A stretch of 64,000 nt of DNA from Sphaerisporangium dianthi (GTDB taxonomy: Bacteria > Actinomycetota > Actinomycetes > Streptosporangiales > Streptosporangiaceae), in contig NZ_JBHSFP010000007.1 in assembly GCF_042654065.1 (NCBI RefSeq), positions 254,794 through 318,793 of the forward strand, read 5' to 3'. Of the stretch, positions 34,116-43,199 are shown piece after piece. The translations under genes and the position numbers were made by a program. Every line of letters starts with the position of its first letter. The stretch's first letter is position 1. The notes under the pieces were generated by a model. It saw nothing but the letters and a program-made list of their open reading frames with translations, was not told where the DNA came from and did no database searches.

Positions 34116-36629
34116 TCAGAGGCGGGGGTCGACGGGCTCGGATTCCAGGGCGAGGACGGCGAAGACCGCCTCGTGCACCCGCCAGAGCGGCTCGCCGCCC
34201 GCCAGGCGCGCCAGCGCCTCCATGCCGAGCGAGTGCTCGCGCAGCGCCAGCGACCGCTTCTTGCCCAGGAAGCGGCCGCGCAGCTCGTCCAGGCTCTCGG
34301 TGTAGTCGGGCCCGTAGATGATCCGCAGGTACTCCTGCCCGCGCACCTTGACGCCCGGCTGCACGCGGCCGGCCGTGGGATGGGCGGGTTTGACCACCAT
34401 CCCCTCGCCTCCTTCGCCGGTGAGCGCCTCCCACCACGCGGTGGCAGCCTCCCGCGACTCCTGCGAGCCCGTCGAGACGAAGACGTGCCTGGTCTGTGTG
34501 ATGAGGTCGCCGGACAGCCGGGCCAGCGCCGACAGGTGCCAGGCGTGCGGCTCCTCCCCCGCGGTCGCCCGCCCCTCCACCGCCAGGATCTGGAACGGCG
34601 CGAAGCGCACCCCCGTCAGGCCGGACACCGGCCCGCAGTAGCGCGCGTAGGCGTCCCTGAACAGCGTCGCGTTCCGCGCGCGCCGCCGGGTGCGGTCCAT
34701 GACGTCCTCCACGGCGAGGCCCCGCCGGGCGGCGGCGTCGAGCGCGGCGACCGCCTCGGGGAGCGCCGCGCGCGCCGCCGCCCCCACGGCCGCGTACTGC
34801 TCGCGGATCAGCCCGCCGGCCTTCGCCGACCAGGGCAGCAGCTCGCCGTCGAGCACGATCCAGTCGGTGCGCAGCTCCTCCCACAGCCCCGCCGCCGACA
34901 CCGCGTCCCGCAGCCCGTCCACCAGGCCGGCCATGAGCGCGGGGTCGTCGAAGAACGGACGCCCGGTGCGGGTGTGCACGATGCCGAGGCTCCCGTCGCC
35001 GACGCCGAACCGCGCGGCGGCGGCCCGCGGGGTGCGGGCGAGGACGGCGACGGCGCGCGATCCCATGTGCTTCTCCTCGCACACGACCTCGGCGACGCCC
35101 GCGCGGTGGAACTCCTCGAAGGCCTCGGCGGGGTGCTCGAGGTACCCCGGAAGCGGCGAGGTGTCCGCCGGGGCCATGGTCGGGGGCAGGTAGACCAGCC
35201 AGCGCGGGTCCACGGCGAACCGGCTCATGATCTCCAGCGCGGCGGCCGCGTTCTCCTCGCGGACCTTCACCTTGCCGCCCGCGCGGGTCTCGACGTACCG
35301 GGTGCCCTGGACGTCGGTGATGTCCAGCACGCCTGGATCGCGCCGCGCGGCTGCCGCGAGCGGGCGGACCGGCTCGTACCAGACCTGCCGCGCCGGCACC
35401 GCGGCCAGCTCGCGCTCGGGGTAGCGCAGCGCGGTGAGGCTGCCGCCGAACACGCAGCCGGTGTCAAGGCAGATCGTGTTGTTGACCCATTCGGGCTCGG
35501 GGATCGGGGTGTGGCCGTAGACGACCACGGCCCGGCCCCGGTAGTCGCCGGCCCACGGGTAGCGCACCGGCAGGCCGTACTCGTCGGTCTCGCCGGTCGT
35601 GTCGCCGTACAGCGCGAAGGAGCGCACCCGGCCGGAGGCGCGGCCGTGGTAGGCCTCTTTCAGGCCGGCGTGCGCCACGACGAGCCGGCCGCCGTCGAGC
35701 TGGTAGTGGCTGATCAGCCCGTCCATGAAAGCCCGCGCCGCCTCGCGGAACTCCTCCGGCTCGGCGGCGAGCTGCTCGAGCGACCGTTCGAGGCCGTGCG
35801 ACACCGTGACCTTGCGGCCGTTCAGCGCCCGGACGAGCTTGTTCTCGTGGTTGCCCGACACGCACAGCGCCGTTCCGGCCGCGACCATGCCCATGACCAG
35901 CCGCAGCACTCCCGGCGAGTCGGGGCCCCGGTCGACCAGGTCGCCCACGAAGACGGCCGTCCTGCCCCGCGGGTGCGCGGCCCCCACCGGCCGCCCCGCC
36001 TCGTCGCGGCGCAGCTCCCAGCCCAGCGCGGTGAGCAGGTCCTCCAGTTCGGCGCGGCAGCCGTGCACGTCGCCGACCAGGTCGAACGGGCCGGTGAGCT
36101 CGCGGCGGTCGGTCCAGGCCTTCTCGCGGACGATCGTCGCGGCGTCGATCTCCTCGCCGCGCAGCACGTGGACCCGCCGGAACCCGTCCCTGGAGATCTT
36201 GGACAGCGAGCGGCGCAGGTCCTTGCGCTGCCGGGTGATCACGTGCGGGCCGAAGTCGCGCTCGGGGCGCAGCGCGTTCCTGGCCACCGCGACGTCCTCG
36301 GGCACGTCGAGCACGATCGCGTCCACCAGCACGTCGTGGCTCCTGGCCAGCTCGACGAGCTTCTTGCGGGCCTCCCACTGGACGTTGGTGGCGTCCACGA
36401 CGGTGAGCAGCCCGCGACGCAGGCGGGTGCCGACGATGTGGTTCAGCACGTCGAAGGCGTCCGCGGTCGCGGCCTGGTCGTTCTCGTCGTCGGCGACCAG
36501 GCCCCGGCAGAAGTCCGAGGAGACGACCTCGGTGGGCAGGAAGTGCTTGCGGGCGAAGGTCGACTTGCCGCTGCCCGACACCCCCACCAGCACCACCAGC
36601 GACAGCGCCGGAACACCGATCTCAGTCAC
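34116..36629 (-). CDS. pnkp: polynucleotide kinase-phosphatase-ligase (bacterial Pnkp)
   Basis: The 837-residue protein has the three modules of bacterial Pnkp. The 5' kinase has P-loop GVSGSGKST (16-24). The metallophosphoesterase, a 2',3'-phosphatase, has GDVHGC (186-191), GDLVDRG (229-235) and GNHE (259-262). The adenylyltransferase has the nucleotidyl-Lys motif EEKHMGSRAV (Lys520), and the DGELLPW and KPAHPT motifs follow. Pnkp heals the ends of cleaved RNA and, with Hen1, seals and marks them. It starts eight bases inside the hen1 gene (GTG at 36629), so the two are coupled and form the RNA repair complex. Length and order of modules are normal. Confidence 0.95.
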   Translation of the reverse strand: MTEIGVPALSLVVLVGVSGSGKSTFARKHFLPTEVVSSDFCRGLVADDENDQAATADAFDVLNHIVGTRLRRGLLTVVDATNVQWEARKKLVELARSHDVLVDAIVLDVPEDVAVARNALRPERDFGPHVITRQRKDLRRSLSKISRDGFRRVHVLRGEEIDAATIVREKAWTDRRELTGPFDLVGDVHGCRAELEDLLTALGWELRRDEAGRPVGAAHPRGRTAVFVGDLVDRGPDSPGVLRLVMGMVAAGTALCVSGNHENKLVRALNGRKVTVSHGLERSLEQLAAEPEEFREAARAFMDGLISHYQLDGGRLVVAHAGLKEAYHGRASGRVRSFALYGDTTGETDEYGLPVRYPWAGDYRGRAVVVYGHTPIPEPEWVNNTICLDTGCVFGGSLTALRYPERELAAVPARQVWYEPVRPLAAAARRDPGVLDITDVQGTRYVETRAGGKVKVREENAAAALEIMSRFAVDPRWLVYLPPTMAPADTSPLPGYLEHPAEAFEEFHRAGVAEVVCEEKHMGSRAVAVLARTPRAAAARFGVGDGSLGIVHTRTGRPFFDDPALMAGLVDGLRDAVSAAGLWEELRTDWIVLDGELLPWSAKAGGLIREQYAAVGAAARAALPEAVAALDAAARRGLAVEDVMDRTRRRARNATLFRDAYARYCGPVSGLTGVRFAPFQILAVEGRATAGEEPHAWHLSALARLSGDLITQTRHVFVSTGSQESREAATAWWEALTGEGGEGMVVKPAHPTAGRVQPGVKVRGQEYLRIIYGPDYTESLDELRGRFLGKKRSLALREHSLGMEALARLAGGEPLWRVHEAVFAVLALESEPVDPRL

Positions 36630-38124
36630 GGCTGAACACCCCCATCTGCGTCGGCGCGCCCATCTCGGGATCTTCCTCGCCGACGGGCAGGTGCGCGACG
36701 CGGTATCCGTATTCGCGGCAGACGTCCTGCGCCCAGGCGGCGAACTGCGCGCGGGTCCACTCGAAGCGGTGGTCGGGATGCCGCATGCCGGTCAGGAACT
36801 CGTAGCGCACGTTGTACTCGCTGTTCGGCGTGGTGACGACCACCACGCGGGGCCTGGCCGCGCCGAAGACCACCTGTCCGAGCGCGGCCAGCCGTGGCGG
36901 GTCCACGTGCTCGATGACCTCCATCAGCACGGCCGCGTCGTATCCGGCGAACCGGGCGTCGGTGTAGGTCAACGCGGCCTGGAAGAGCTCCAGCCGGCCT
37001 CTGCGCGCCTCGGGCATGCGGTCGAGCCTGAGGCGGCGGGCGGCCAGGGCGAGCGCCCGCGCCGACACGTCCACCCCGGTCACGCGGGTGACCTCGGAGC
37101 TCGCCAGCAGTTCGGCGAGCAGTTGCCCGGAGCCGCAGCCGAGGTCGATGACGGTGCGGGCCCCCGCCTCGGCGAGCACCCCGGCCACCGCCCGCCTGCG
37201 GGCCAGGCTCAGCGGCACCGGCGCGCCTGCAGGCGTCACCTCAGCGGCAGGCGGCACCTCATCGGCGGGCGGCACCTCCTTACCGAACGGCACCTCCTCG
37301 GCGGGCGGCACCTTCTCACCGGGCGGTGCCGGCGCCTCGGCCGCCGCCTCCTCCTCGACCGGGGGCTCCAGATCCTCCTCGACGTCGTCGCCGAGTTCGG
37401 CCAGGCGCGCGAACGCCTCCCGGGTCAGGCCCGCCCGGCGGCCGAGGTAGCGACGGGTGATCGACGCGCGCTCAGGATGGGACGCCAGCCACCCCTCCCC
37501 CGCGCGGATCAGCTTGTCCACCTCGTCGGAGGCCATCCAGTAGTGCTTGGCGTCGTCGAGCACCGGGAGCATGACGTAAAGCTGGTTCAGCGCGTCCGCC
37601 AGCCGGACCGCGCCGCGCAGCACGAGCCGCACGTAGCGCGAGTCGCCCCACTCGGGGAAGCCCTCGTCGAGCGCGATGGCCCGCGCCTCCACCTGCCAGC
37701 CGAGCGGCTCGAACAGCCCCCGCGCCGTCTCCGGCCCGCCCCGGCACGGCATCGCGGGGATGACGATCTCCAGGTCGATCGGCCCGGCGGCCAGCTCAGG
37801 ACGCGACGCGCAGTGGCCGGAGCGCGCGGTGCGGAAGACGTCGGCGAGCGCCACCGCGAGCATCGAGGAGGCCGCGTACGGACGGTCGTTGACGTACTGG
37901 CCCAGGCTGAAATCGGGCGAGGACCGGCCGCGCGAGCGCACCAGGCGAATCGGGTCCACCTCGAGCAGCAGCGCGGCCGTGCAGCGCTCCGCGGCGGCCT
38001 CGGGGTAGAAGACCCGGGCGACGCCGAAGGACTGGCCGAACTCCTGGACCCGGTCGGGGTGCTTGTGGAGCAGGAAGCCGAGATCGGTGGCCGGTCGCGT
38101 GGTCGTCGAGATGGTCAGCAGCAC
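36622..38124 (-). CDS. hen1: Hen1 3'-terminal RNA ribose 2'-O-methyltransferase
   Basis: The 500-residue protein has an N-terminal Hen1-specific domain (about 1-240) that activates the Pnkp ligase and a C-terminal SAM methyltransferase (about 305-500). Motif I is VIDLGCGSGQLL (325-336); the metal-binding residues are Glu402, Glu405 and His406 (MEVIEHVD) and His452 (GMRHPDHRFEWTR). It methylates the 2'-OH at the break before ligation, which protects repaired RNA from being cut again at the same site. A Pro/Glu linker (about 250-305) holds five hexapeptides of the VPPAEE type, unusual for the family. The GTG at 38124 begins the conserved LLTISTTTRPATDLG; no strong ribosome binding site is seen. 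Confidence 0.94.
   Translation of the reverse strand: MLLTISTTTRPATDLGFLLHKHPDRVQEFGQSFGVARVFYPEAAAERCTAALLLEVDPIRLVRSRGRSSPDFSLGQYVNDRPYAASSMLAVALADVFRTARSGHCASRPELAAGPIDLEIVIPAMPCRGGPETARGLFEPLGWQVEARAIALDEGFPEWGDSRYVRLVLRGAVRLADALNQLYVMLPVLDDAKHYWMASDEVDKLIRAGEGWLASHPERASITRRYLGRRAGLTREAFARLAELGDDVEEDLEPPVEEEAAAEAPAPPGEKVPPAEEVPFGKEVPPADEVPPAAEVTPAGAPVPLSLARRRAVAGVLAEAGARTVIDLGCGSGQLLAELLASSEVTRVTGVDVSARALALAARRLRLDRMPEARRGRLELFQAALTYTDARFAGYDAAVLMEVIEHVDPPRLAALGQVVFGAARPRVVVVTTPNSEYNVRYEFLTGMRHPDHRFEWTRAQFAAWAQDVCREYGYRVAHLPVGEEDPEMGAPTQMGVFSRD
37220..37313 (-). repeat. 18-bp repeats coding for the Hen1 linker
   Basis: About five units coding for hexapeptides such as VPPAEE, VPPADE and VPPAAE lie between the two Hen1 domains. 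Each unit is 18 bases and remains in frame, so copy changes would alter only linker length. Confidence 0.75.
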
Positions 38125-38198
38125 GCTGCCCGATCTTTCACCATAAACGACCCACCGGCCACCGATTTCGGCCGCGGCGCGGGCACCGGGCGGCGCGC

Positions 38199-39122
38199 TC
38201 AGACGTGCGGCATGACCTCGGCGGCGACCAGTTCGAGGTGGTCGAGGTCGGACAGGTCCAGGAGTTGCAGGTACAGGCGCTCGCAGCCGGCCTCGGCGAA
38301 CCGGCCGATCTTGTCGACGATCTCCTGCGGCGTGCCGGCGAGGCCGTCGCGCCGCAACTCGCCGGCCTCCCGGCCGATGGCCGCCGCCCTGCGGGCGATC
38401 TCGGCCTCGTCGGCGCCCGCGCACAGCACCTGCGCGGCCGAGAAGACGATCGGCTCGCGTCCGACGGCCGAGCACGCCTCGCGCACCCGGTCGTAGGCCG
38501 CCGCGGTGTCCTCCAGCCCGTGGAAGGGCACGTTGTACTCGTCGGCGAACCGGGCGGCCAGCCGGGGCGTGCGCTTGGCGCCGGTCCCACCGATGATCAC
38601 CGGCGGGCGGGGGCTCTGGGCGGGCTTGGGCAGCGCCGGCGAGTCGGCGACGCGGTAGTAGGCGCCCTCGAAGGAGTAGGTGTCGCCCGGCTTGGTGGTC
38701 CACAGCCCCGTGATGATCTCCAGCTGCTCCTCGAAGCGGGCGAACCTCTCGCCGAGGGGCGGGAAGGGGATGCCGTACGCCTTGTGCTCGGCGTCGAACC
38801 AGCCCGTGCCGAACCCGAACTCGACGCGTCCGCCGCTCATCTGGTCCACCTGCGCGACGCTGATCGCCAGCGGGCCGGGCAGGCGGAAGGTCGCCGCCGT
38901 GACCAGCGTGCCGAGGCGGATCGTCTCGGTCTCGCGGGCGAGCGCCGCCAGCGTCACCCACGAGTCGGTGGGCCCGGGTCCGGGATCTCCGTCCCCCATG
39001 CGCAGGTAGTGGTCGGAACGGAAGAAGGCGTCGAATCCGAGCCGCTCGGCGGCCTGGGCCACGTGGAGCTGGTCCTCGTAGCCGGCCCCCTGCTGAGGCT
39101 CGATGAAGATCCTTAATCTCAT
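38199..39122 (-). CDS. LLM-class F420-dependent oxidoreductase
   Basis: The 307-residue protein has the luciferase-like TIM-barrel pattern: RIFIEPQQGAGYEDQLHVAQ at the start, AFFRSDHYLRMG near residue 35, TIRLGTLVTAATFRLPGPLA near 70, and GRVEFGFGTGWFDAEHKAYGIPFP near 100, with PPVIIGGTGAKRTPRLAA in the middle. Such enzymes use reduced deazaflavin F420, a cofactor that actinomycetes make, for hydride transfer to an unknown substrate. The ATG at 39122 is six bases after a GATAAT box, so the mRNA is likely leaderless. The gene is divergent from the ligase gene and ends 75 bases before hen1; co-transcription with the RNA repair genes is possible. Confidence 0.88.
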   Translation of the reverse strand: MRLRIFIEPQQGAGYEDQLHVAQAAERLGFDAFFRSDHYLRMGDGDPGPGPTDSWVTLAALARETETIRLGTLVTAATFRLPGPLAISVAQVDQMSGGRVEFGFGTGWFDAEHKAYGIPFPPLGERFARFEEQLEIITGLWTTKPGDTYSFEGAYYRVADSPALPKPAQSPRPPVIIGGTGAKRTPRLAARFADEYNVPFHGLEDTAAAYDRVREACSAVGREPIVFSAAQVLCAGADEAEIARRAAAIGREAGELRRDGLAGTPQEIVDKIGRFAEAGCERLYLQLLDLSDLDHLELVAAEVMPHV

Positions 39123-39128
39123 ATGCCC

Positions 39129-39134
39129 ATTATC
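39129..39134 (-). promoter_or_regulatory. -10 element of the LLM oxidoreductase gene
   Basis: On the minus strand GATAAT is followed by six bases and then the ATG at 39122, as expected for a leaderless message. Confidence 0.5.
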
Positions 39135-39195
39135 CCGGCATCGCGCGATGCATCTTCTGGGTGGGATAGGGGTTCGGACGGACCCCGCATCCGGG

Positions 39196-39201
39196 TAAGA
39201 A
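39196..39201 (+). promoter_or_regulatory. -10 element of the DNA ligase gene
   Basis: TAAGAA is followed by seven bases and the ATG at 39209. With the box at 39129 it makes a divergent pair of leaderless promoters in an 86-base gap. Confidence 0.4.
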
Positions 39202-39208
39202 AACGCCC

Positions 39209-40201
39209 ATGGGGGGACTTCCTACCTACACGCCGATGCTCGCCCAGCTGGGGACGCTTCCCCCGCCGAGCGAGGACGCCGGCTGGGGCCACGAGATGAA
39301 GTGGGACGGCGTGCGCGCCCTCGCCTATGTCGAGAACGCCGCCCTCCGGCTCATCTCGCGCAACGGCAAGGAGGTCACGGTCGCCTACCCCGAGCTGTAC
39401 GCGCTGGCCGGCGCGGTCGGCGGCCACGACGTCGTGCTGGACGGCGAGATCGTCGCCTTCGACGACGCCGGCCGCCCGAGCTTCTCGGCCCTGCAGCCGC
39501 GCATGCACCAAAGACGCGAGGAGCGGGTGCGCAAGCTGGCCCGGACGATCCCCGTGACGTTCATGCTGTTCGACATCCTGCACATCGGCACGCGGTCCTC
39601 GGTCAACCTGCCCTACGTCGAGCGCAGGGAGCTGCTGGAGAGCGTGGTGACCCCCGGCGCGCGCTGGCAGGTGCCCGCCTGGTTCCACGACGACGGCGCG
39701 CACGCCATGGAGCTGAGCCGGCAGCTCGGCATGGAGGGCATCGTCGCCAAACGGCTGCACTCGCCCTACCGTCCCGGCCGCAGGTCCCCGGAGTGGACCA
39801 AGATCAAGAATTTCCGCGCCCAGGAGGTCGTCATCGGCGGCTGGTCGGCCGGGCGGGGGCGCAGATCTTCGACGATGGGCTCGCTGCTGGTCGGCGTGTA
39901 CGAGGCCGGACGGCTGGTCTACGCGGGCAACGTCGGCACCGGGTTCACCGAAGAGACGCTGCGCGAGCTGGGAGAGGTGATGGCGCCGCTGGTGCGGCCC
40001 GCCAGCCCGTTCGCCGACCTCGTGCCCCGCGAGCAGGCCAGGGGCGCCCACTGGGTCGATCCGGTGCTGGTCGGCGAGGTGCAGTACGCCGAGTGGACCC
40101 ACGACCGGCGGCTGCGCCATCCGTCCTGGCGCGGGCTGCGCGACGACAAGGCCCCCGCCGAGGTCCGGCGCGAGGGAGAACCCCCGCAACTGGCGGGCTG
40201 A
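39209..40201 (+). CDS. ATP-dependent DNA ligase (LigD ligase-domain type)
   Basis: The 330-residue protein is a minimal ATP-dependent ligase: motif I is EMKWDGVRA with the nucleophile Lys31, motif III is FMLFDILHIG, motif IV is MEGIVAKR, and motif V is EWTKIKNFRAQEVVIGGW. The oligonucleotide-binding domain follows (about 195-310; LLVGVYEAGRLVYAGNVGTGF). It has neither a polymerase nor a nuclease domain. With the separate LigD-type polymerase at 5047 it would supply the two activities that a single LigD has in mycobacteria. It may join DNA ends in non-homologous end joining or act as an accessory LigC-type repair ligase. Confidence 0.92.
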   Translation: MGGLPTYTPMLAQLGTLPPPSEDAGWGHEMKWDGVRALAYVENAALRLISRNGKEVTVAYPELYALAGAVGGHDVVLDGEIVAFDDAGRPSFSALQPRMHQRREERVRKLARTIPVTFMLFDILHIGTRSSVNLPYVERRELLESVVTPGARWQVPAWFHDDGAHAMELSRQLGMEGIVAKRLHSPYRPGRRSPEWTKIKNFRAQEVVIGGWSAGRGRRSSTMGSLLVGVYEAGRLVYAGNVGTGFTEETLRELGEVMAPLVRPASPFADLVPREQARGAHWVDPVLVGEVQYAEWTHDRRLRHPSWRGLRDDKAPAEVRREGEPPQLAG

Positions 40202-40227
40202 CCCTGGGGCCTGACGACGGGGTCGGC

Positions 40228-40425
40228 TCAGTCCTGGCGGCGGGCTCCGGCCTGGGGCATGACGACGAGTTCGACCAGTTCGTCCAGGTCCACGTACGAC
40301 GCCACCTCGGCGACCGAACGGCAGTAGGCGACCAGCACCCCGTACTGGCGCACCCGCAGCAACGTCCGCCCGTCCAGCCTGATCGGCTCGACCTCGTACC
40401 CCTGGCCCCCCACCCAACGTGACAT
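40228..40425 (-). CDS. small conserved-looking protein, function unknown
   Basis: A 65-residue frame starts at an ATG (40425) and reads MSRWVGGQGYEVEPIRLDG, then LLRVRQYGVLVAYCRSVAEVASYVDLDELVEL, ending QAGARRQD. Third codon positions are almost all G or C, which supports real coding. The amphipathic pattern suggests a compact alpha/beta fold with one Cys. TTATCC lies seven bases before the ATG on the minus strand. It is convergent with the ligase gene. I do not recognise a family. Confidence 0.6.
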   Translation of the reverse strand: MSRWVGGQGYEVEPIRLDGRTLLRVRQYGVLVAYCRSVAEVASYVDLDELVELVVMPQAGARRQD

Positions 40426-40609
40426 GCCGGAAGGATAAGAAACCGCACGTCAAAGCACTGCAAAGCACGACGGGTGGCGCGGAGATCGGAGTACGGCCCC
40501 CGCGACGGCCGAACCGCCGCGAGGGTCCGCGCCATGGTGGCGCCGCTCGTCGCCCGGCGGGGAGGCGGAGGGCTTCACGCCCTGCCAGGCGAGCGGGCGG
40601 CGCGGGACG

Positions 40610-42115
40610 CTACGGCGCCCGGTAGCCCAGCGAATAGGCGCCGGAACCGCTGGCGGCGTTCACCCGGTAGCGGTAATAACCGGGCGTGCCGGTGTAGCTG
40701 ATCCTCTCGTCCGGGTTCGGTCCCGCGGCCGAGGCGACGGTGACCCAGTTGAAGCCGTTCCACTTCTGCAGGTAGAGATCGAAGTCGGTGCCGTCGGGAC
40801 CGTCCAGGCAGGCCGAGTGCACCCCGCTCACGATCGAGCGGTAGTAGAGGTTGCCCGGCTGGTAGGCGTTCCCACCGCGGGCCAGGACGCCGGTGACGGT
40901 GCGCGGGTAGCCGGTGCAGGTGCCCGTGGTCGGCGGCGGCGGGTTGCCGGCGGTGGTCACCAGGCTCAGGCCGTAGGTGGTGAGGATCTCGTTGACGGGC
41001 TGGAAGTAGGTGGTGCCGCCCGAAGTGCAGTCACCGGAGCCGCCGGAGGTGACCCCCTGGGCCTGGTCGACGGCGATGAAGGAGCCGCCGGAGTCGCCGG
41101 GCTCGGCGCAGACGTTGGTCCGGGTGAGCTCGAAGATGTTGCCCTGAGGGTAGGTGACGCTGGTGTTGCGCTGCTGGATGGTGCCGCAGTGCCAGTCGGT
41201 GGTGGATCCGGACCGGCAGACGGAGGAGCCCTCGATGGCCTCCCTTGATCCTGCGACGCTGACCACGCCGCCGCTGCCGTTGTTCACCCATGGCCTGGGC
41301 GTCCAGTTGCCGTTGACGCTGACCCAGGAGAAGTCGCTGCCGGGGAAGGTCGACGCCTGGAAGGTGCCCTGGGCGACCCGGTTGAAGCCGGAGGTGGACT
41401 GGCCCGCCGTACCGCAGTGACCGGCGCTGACGAACCCCGGCTGCGTGCCGCGGAGGACCGAGAAGCCGATCGAGCAGCGGGCCGAGGTGCCGATGTAGTA
41501 GGCGTCGCCGCCCACCAGGTCGTAGAGGGGCCGGGGGCGCTCGGTGGACGGCACCACCCGCACCGCGGCCACGTCCACGCCGATGCCCTTGATGACGTCC
41601 AGGGCCTTCCCCGGCTCCTCGGACAGGACCGTGACGCTGTTGGTGCGCACGTCGATGTAGCGCACGCTGCCCACGGTGGGGGGATGGGCGGGCAGGGCGG
41701 CGTCGAGCTTGTTCTTGACCGTGTTGAGGTCGGCCAGCGACCGGGGGACGACCTCCGCGCGGGCGCCCGCCGCGAGGATCTGGGGGATGTCGGCGGACTT
41801 GGTGGTGGCGACCGAGAGGGTCTGCGCGATGGTTCCCGAGAGCCAGGAGCCGCCGTAGCGGTTACCGAGCCTGCGGGCGAGCTGCGCCGCGATCGGCGTC
41901 AGCCGGATCTCGTTGAGCAGGCGCGCCTGGGCCTGCCCGCGGGTGAGATGGAGGTCACGCTGCAGTGCCTCGATCATGCCCGGCGGCGGTTTCCGCGCGC
42001 CCGCGGCGACCGGGGTACCGGTCGTCCGGGGCTGGGCGACGGCCGGAGCGGCCGCCAGGGTAAGAGCGCTGACCGTCAAAGCGCATCCCAAGAGGGCGGT
42101 GCGTCTGCGCGACAT
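40610..42115 (-). CDS. secreted S1 serine protease of the alpha-lytic/streptogrisin type
   Basis: The 501-residue preproprotein has a signal peptide (to about residue 27), a pro-region with the alpha-lytic pro-domain pattern (PPGMIEALQRDLHLTRGQAQARL and the VRYIDVRTNSVTVLSE block, about 45-195), and a chymotrypsin-fold domain (about 200-390) with His233 (SAGHCG), Asp261 (FPGSDFSWV) and Ser342 (PGDSGGS). Cys pairs match the family. A linker PPPPTTGTC leads to a C-terminal beta domain (about 405-501; YYRSIVSGVHSACLDGP and YTGTPGYYRYRV) that resembles carbohydrate- or wall-binding PPC-type domains. The pro-region serves as a folding aid and inhibitor. GGAGGAGAG precedes the ATG. Confidence 0.94.
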   Translation of the reverse strand: MSRRRTALLGCALTVSALTLAAAPAVAQPRTTGTPVAAGARKPPPGMIEALQRDLHLTRGQAQARLLNEIRLTPIAAQLARRLGNRYGGSWLSGTIAQTLSVATTKSADIPQILAAGARAEVVPRSLADLNTVKNKLDAALPAHPPTVGSVRYIDVRTNSVTVLSEEPGKALDVIKGIGVDVAAVRVVPSTERPRPLYDLVGGDAYYIGTSARCSIGFSVLRGTQPGFVSAGHCGTAGQSTSGFNRVAQGTFQASTFPGSDFSWVSVNGNWTPRPWVNNGSGGVVSVAGSREAIEGSSVCRSGSTTDWHCGTIQQRNTSVTYPQGNIFELTRTNVCAEPGDSGGSFIAVDQAQGVTSGGSGDCTSGGTTYFQPVNEILTTYGLSLVTTAGNPPPPTTGTCTGYPRTVTGVLARGGNAYQPGNLYYRSIVSGVHSACLDGPDGTDFDLYLQKWNGFNWVTVASAAGPNPDERISYTGTPGYYRYRVNAASGSGAYSLGYRAP

Positions 42116-42621
42116 GATCTCTCCTCCACCTCGGCTTCCAAAGCAGGGGGGAGATCGCCGCGCACCACTCGATGATCATGCGATACGGGCAACGCCACCT
42201 TAAACCAGCTCATGCCGACCAGGGCCGAACGAGCCCCGCGCCACGCCGGGAGCGATCACGAGCACGATCGGCCGGCCCACGCGGGGCGGGCGTCGCCGGG
42301 TCGTTCCCGCGGGTGTCGTCCGGCCGTACGGGGAGCACCGATCGGGCTCACGCGCAGGTCGACCGGGTCGCGGAGGGTAGTGCGGACATGGTCAAGGGCG
42401 ACGACGGAGTCTCGCTCCGCTGCCGCCCCCAGAACCACGCAAATCACACTGTTTCGGGCCAGATGCAGTTAATCCCGCACCCAGCTGGCACAAGAGCCGG
42501 GCAGGCCGACTCCATGGAACTCGGGGCAGGTGAGAGCCTGCACCGCATCCGGCCCGGTTGGAGGCGGCGCCGCCACGAGTCGGACCCGCGGGAGCGCCGC
42601 CCTATCTTCCTGCCAGGCAGG
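42116..42621. other. intergenic region of about 500 bases, no gene recognised
   Basis: The gap lies between the protease start and the end of the Gly/Tyr-rich protein gene, both on the minus strand. It must contain the protease promoter and the terminator of the upstream gene. Open frames on the plus strand here are shadows of repetitive sequence; no Shine-Dalgarno site with a sensible product was found. Confidence 0.45.
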
Positions 42622-42999
42622 TCAGAGGCCGAGACCAAGCCCCAGGCCAAGACCGAGGCCCAGGCCGCGGCCACCGCCGCTGCCATAGCCGACGCCGACG
42701 CCGTAGCCGACGCCGCCGCCGGACCCGTAGCCGGCGCCGTAGCCGACCCCGTAGCCGGACCCGTAACCGGCGCCGTAGCCGAAGCCGGACCCGTAGCCGT
42801 AGACGCCGGTGGGGCAGCCGCCGACGACCGTCGGGACCACCGTCGGGACCACCGTCGGGATGACCGTCGGGCCGCAGGGGCAGCAGTTGGCCTTGGTGGC
42901 GCGCTTCGCGTGCACCGACGCGTCGGCGGAGGCTGCGGCGGCCGGGGCGATGACCGCCATAGCGACGCATGCCGTGGTGACCAGAAGGCGGCGAATCAT
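42622..42999 (-). CDS. secreted Gly/Tyr-rich repetitive protein
   Basis: The 125-residue product has a signal peptide (IRRLLVTTACVAMAVIAPAAA, cleavage near ASA about residue 25). The mature protein has a Cys cluster (NCCPCGPT), a Val/Pro/Thr repeat (PTVVPTVVPTVV), then about 60 residues made of Gly, Tyr, Val and Ser (units such as GYGSGYGVGYGAG), and finally a run of alternating Gly-Leu. Composition of this kind is found in structural and adhesive proteins. The four Cys could cross-link it. CAGGA is just ahead of the ATG at 42999. It lies in a group with two other low-complexity secreted proteins; the function is unknown. Confidence 0.75.
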   Translation of the reverse strand: MIRRLLVTTACVAMAVIAPAAAASADASVHAKRATKANCCPCGPTVIPTVVPTVVPTVVGGCPTGVYGYGSGFGYGAGYGSGYGVGYGAGYGSGGGVGYGVGVGYGSGGGRGLGLGLGLGLGLGL

Positions 43000-43098
43000 T
43001 CCTGAATTCTCCCTATAGTAAATCACCGCAACAGCCCGTCCGTACGCGGACTGCGTTGAACAGTGATTACCGAATGTGACCGCTCAGAGAGTACCCAG

Positions 43099-43112
43099 TG
43101 CCTGATCAGGCA
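43099..43112. promoter_or_regulatory. 14-bp perfect palindrome upstream of the Gly/Tyr-rich gene
   Basis: TGCCTGATCAGGCA is self-complementary and lies 100 bases upstream of the ATG at 42999. It could be an operator for a dimeric regulator. Confidence 0.45.
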
Positions 43113-43199
43113 TAAGGGCCGGGAATGGTCAGAGGACGGTAAAGATCGACGCTCCGCGGCCAATTGAATACCGGCTCGACGCAACGCCTTGCCGGGGAC

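Noticed and set aside
42172..43005. Long plus-strand frame across the Gly/Tyr-rich gene
   Set aside because: Its Ala/Asp/Val repeats are the antisense reading of Gly/Tyr codons, and the minus frame has a clear signal peptide.
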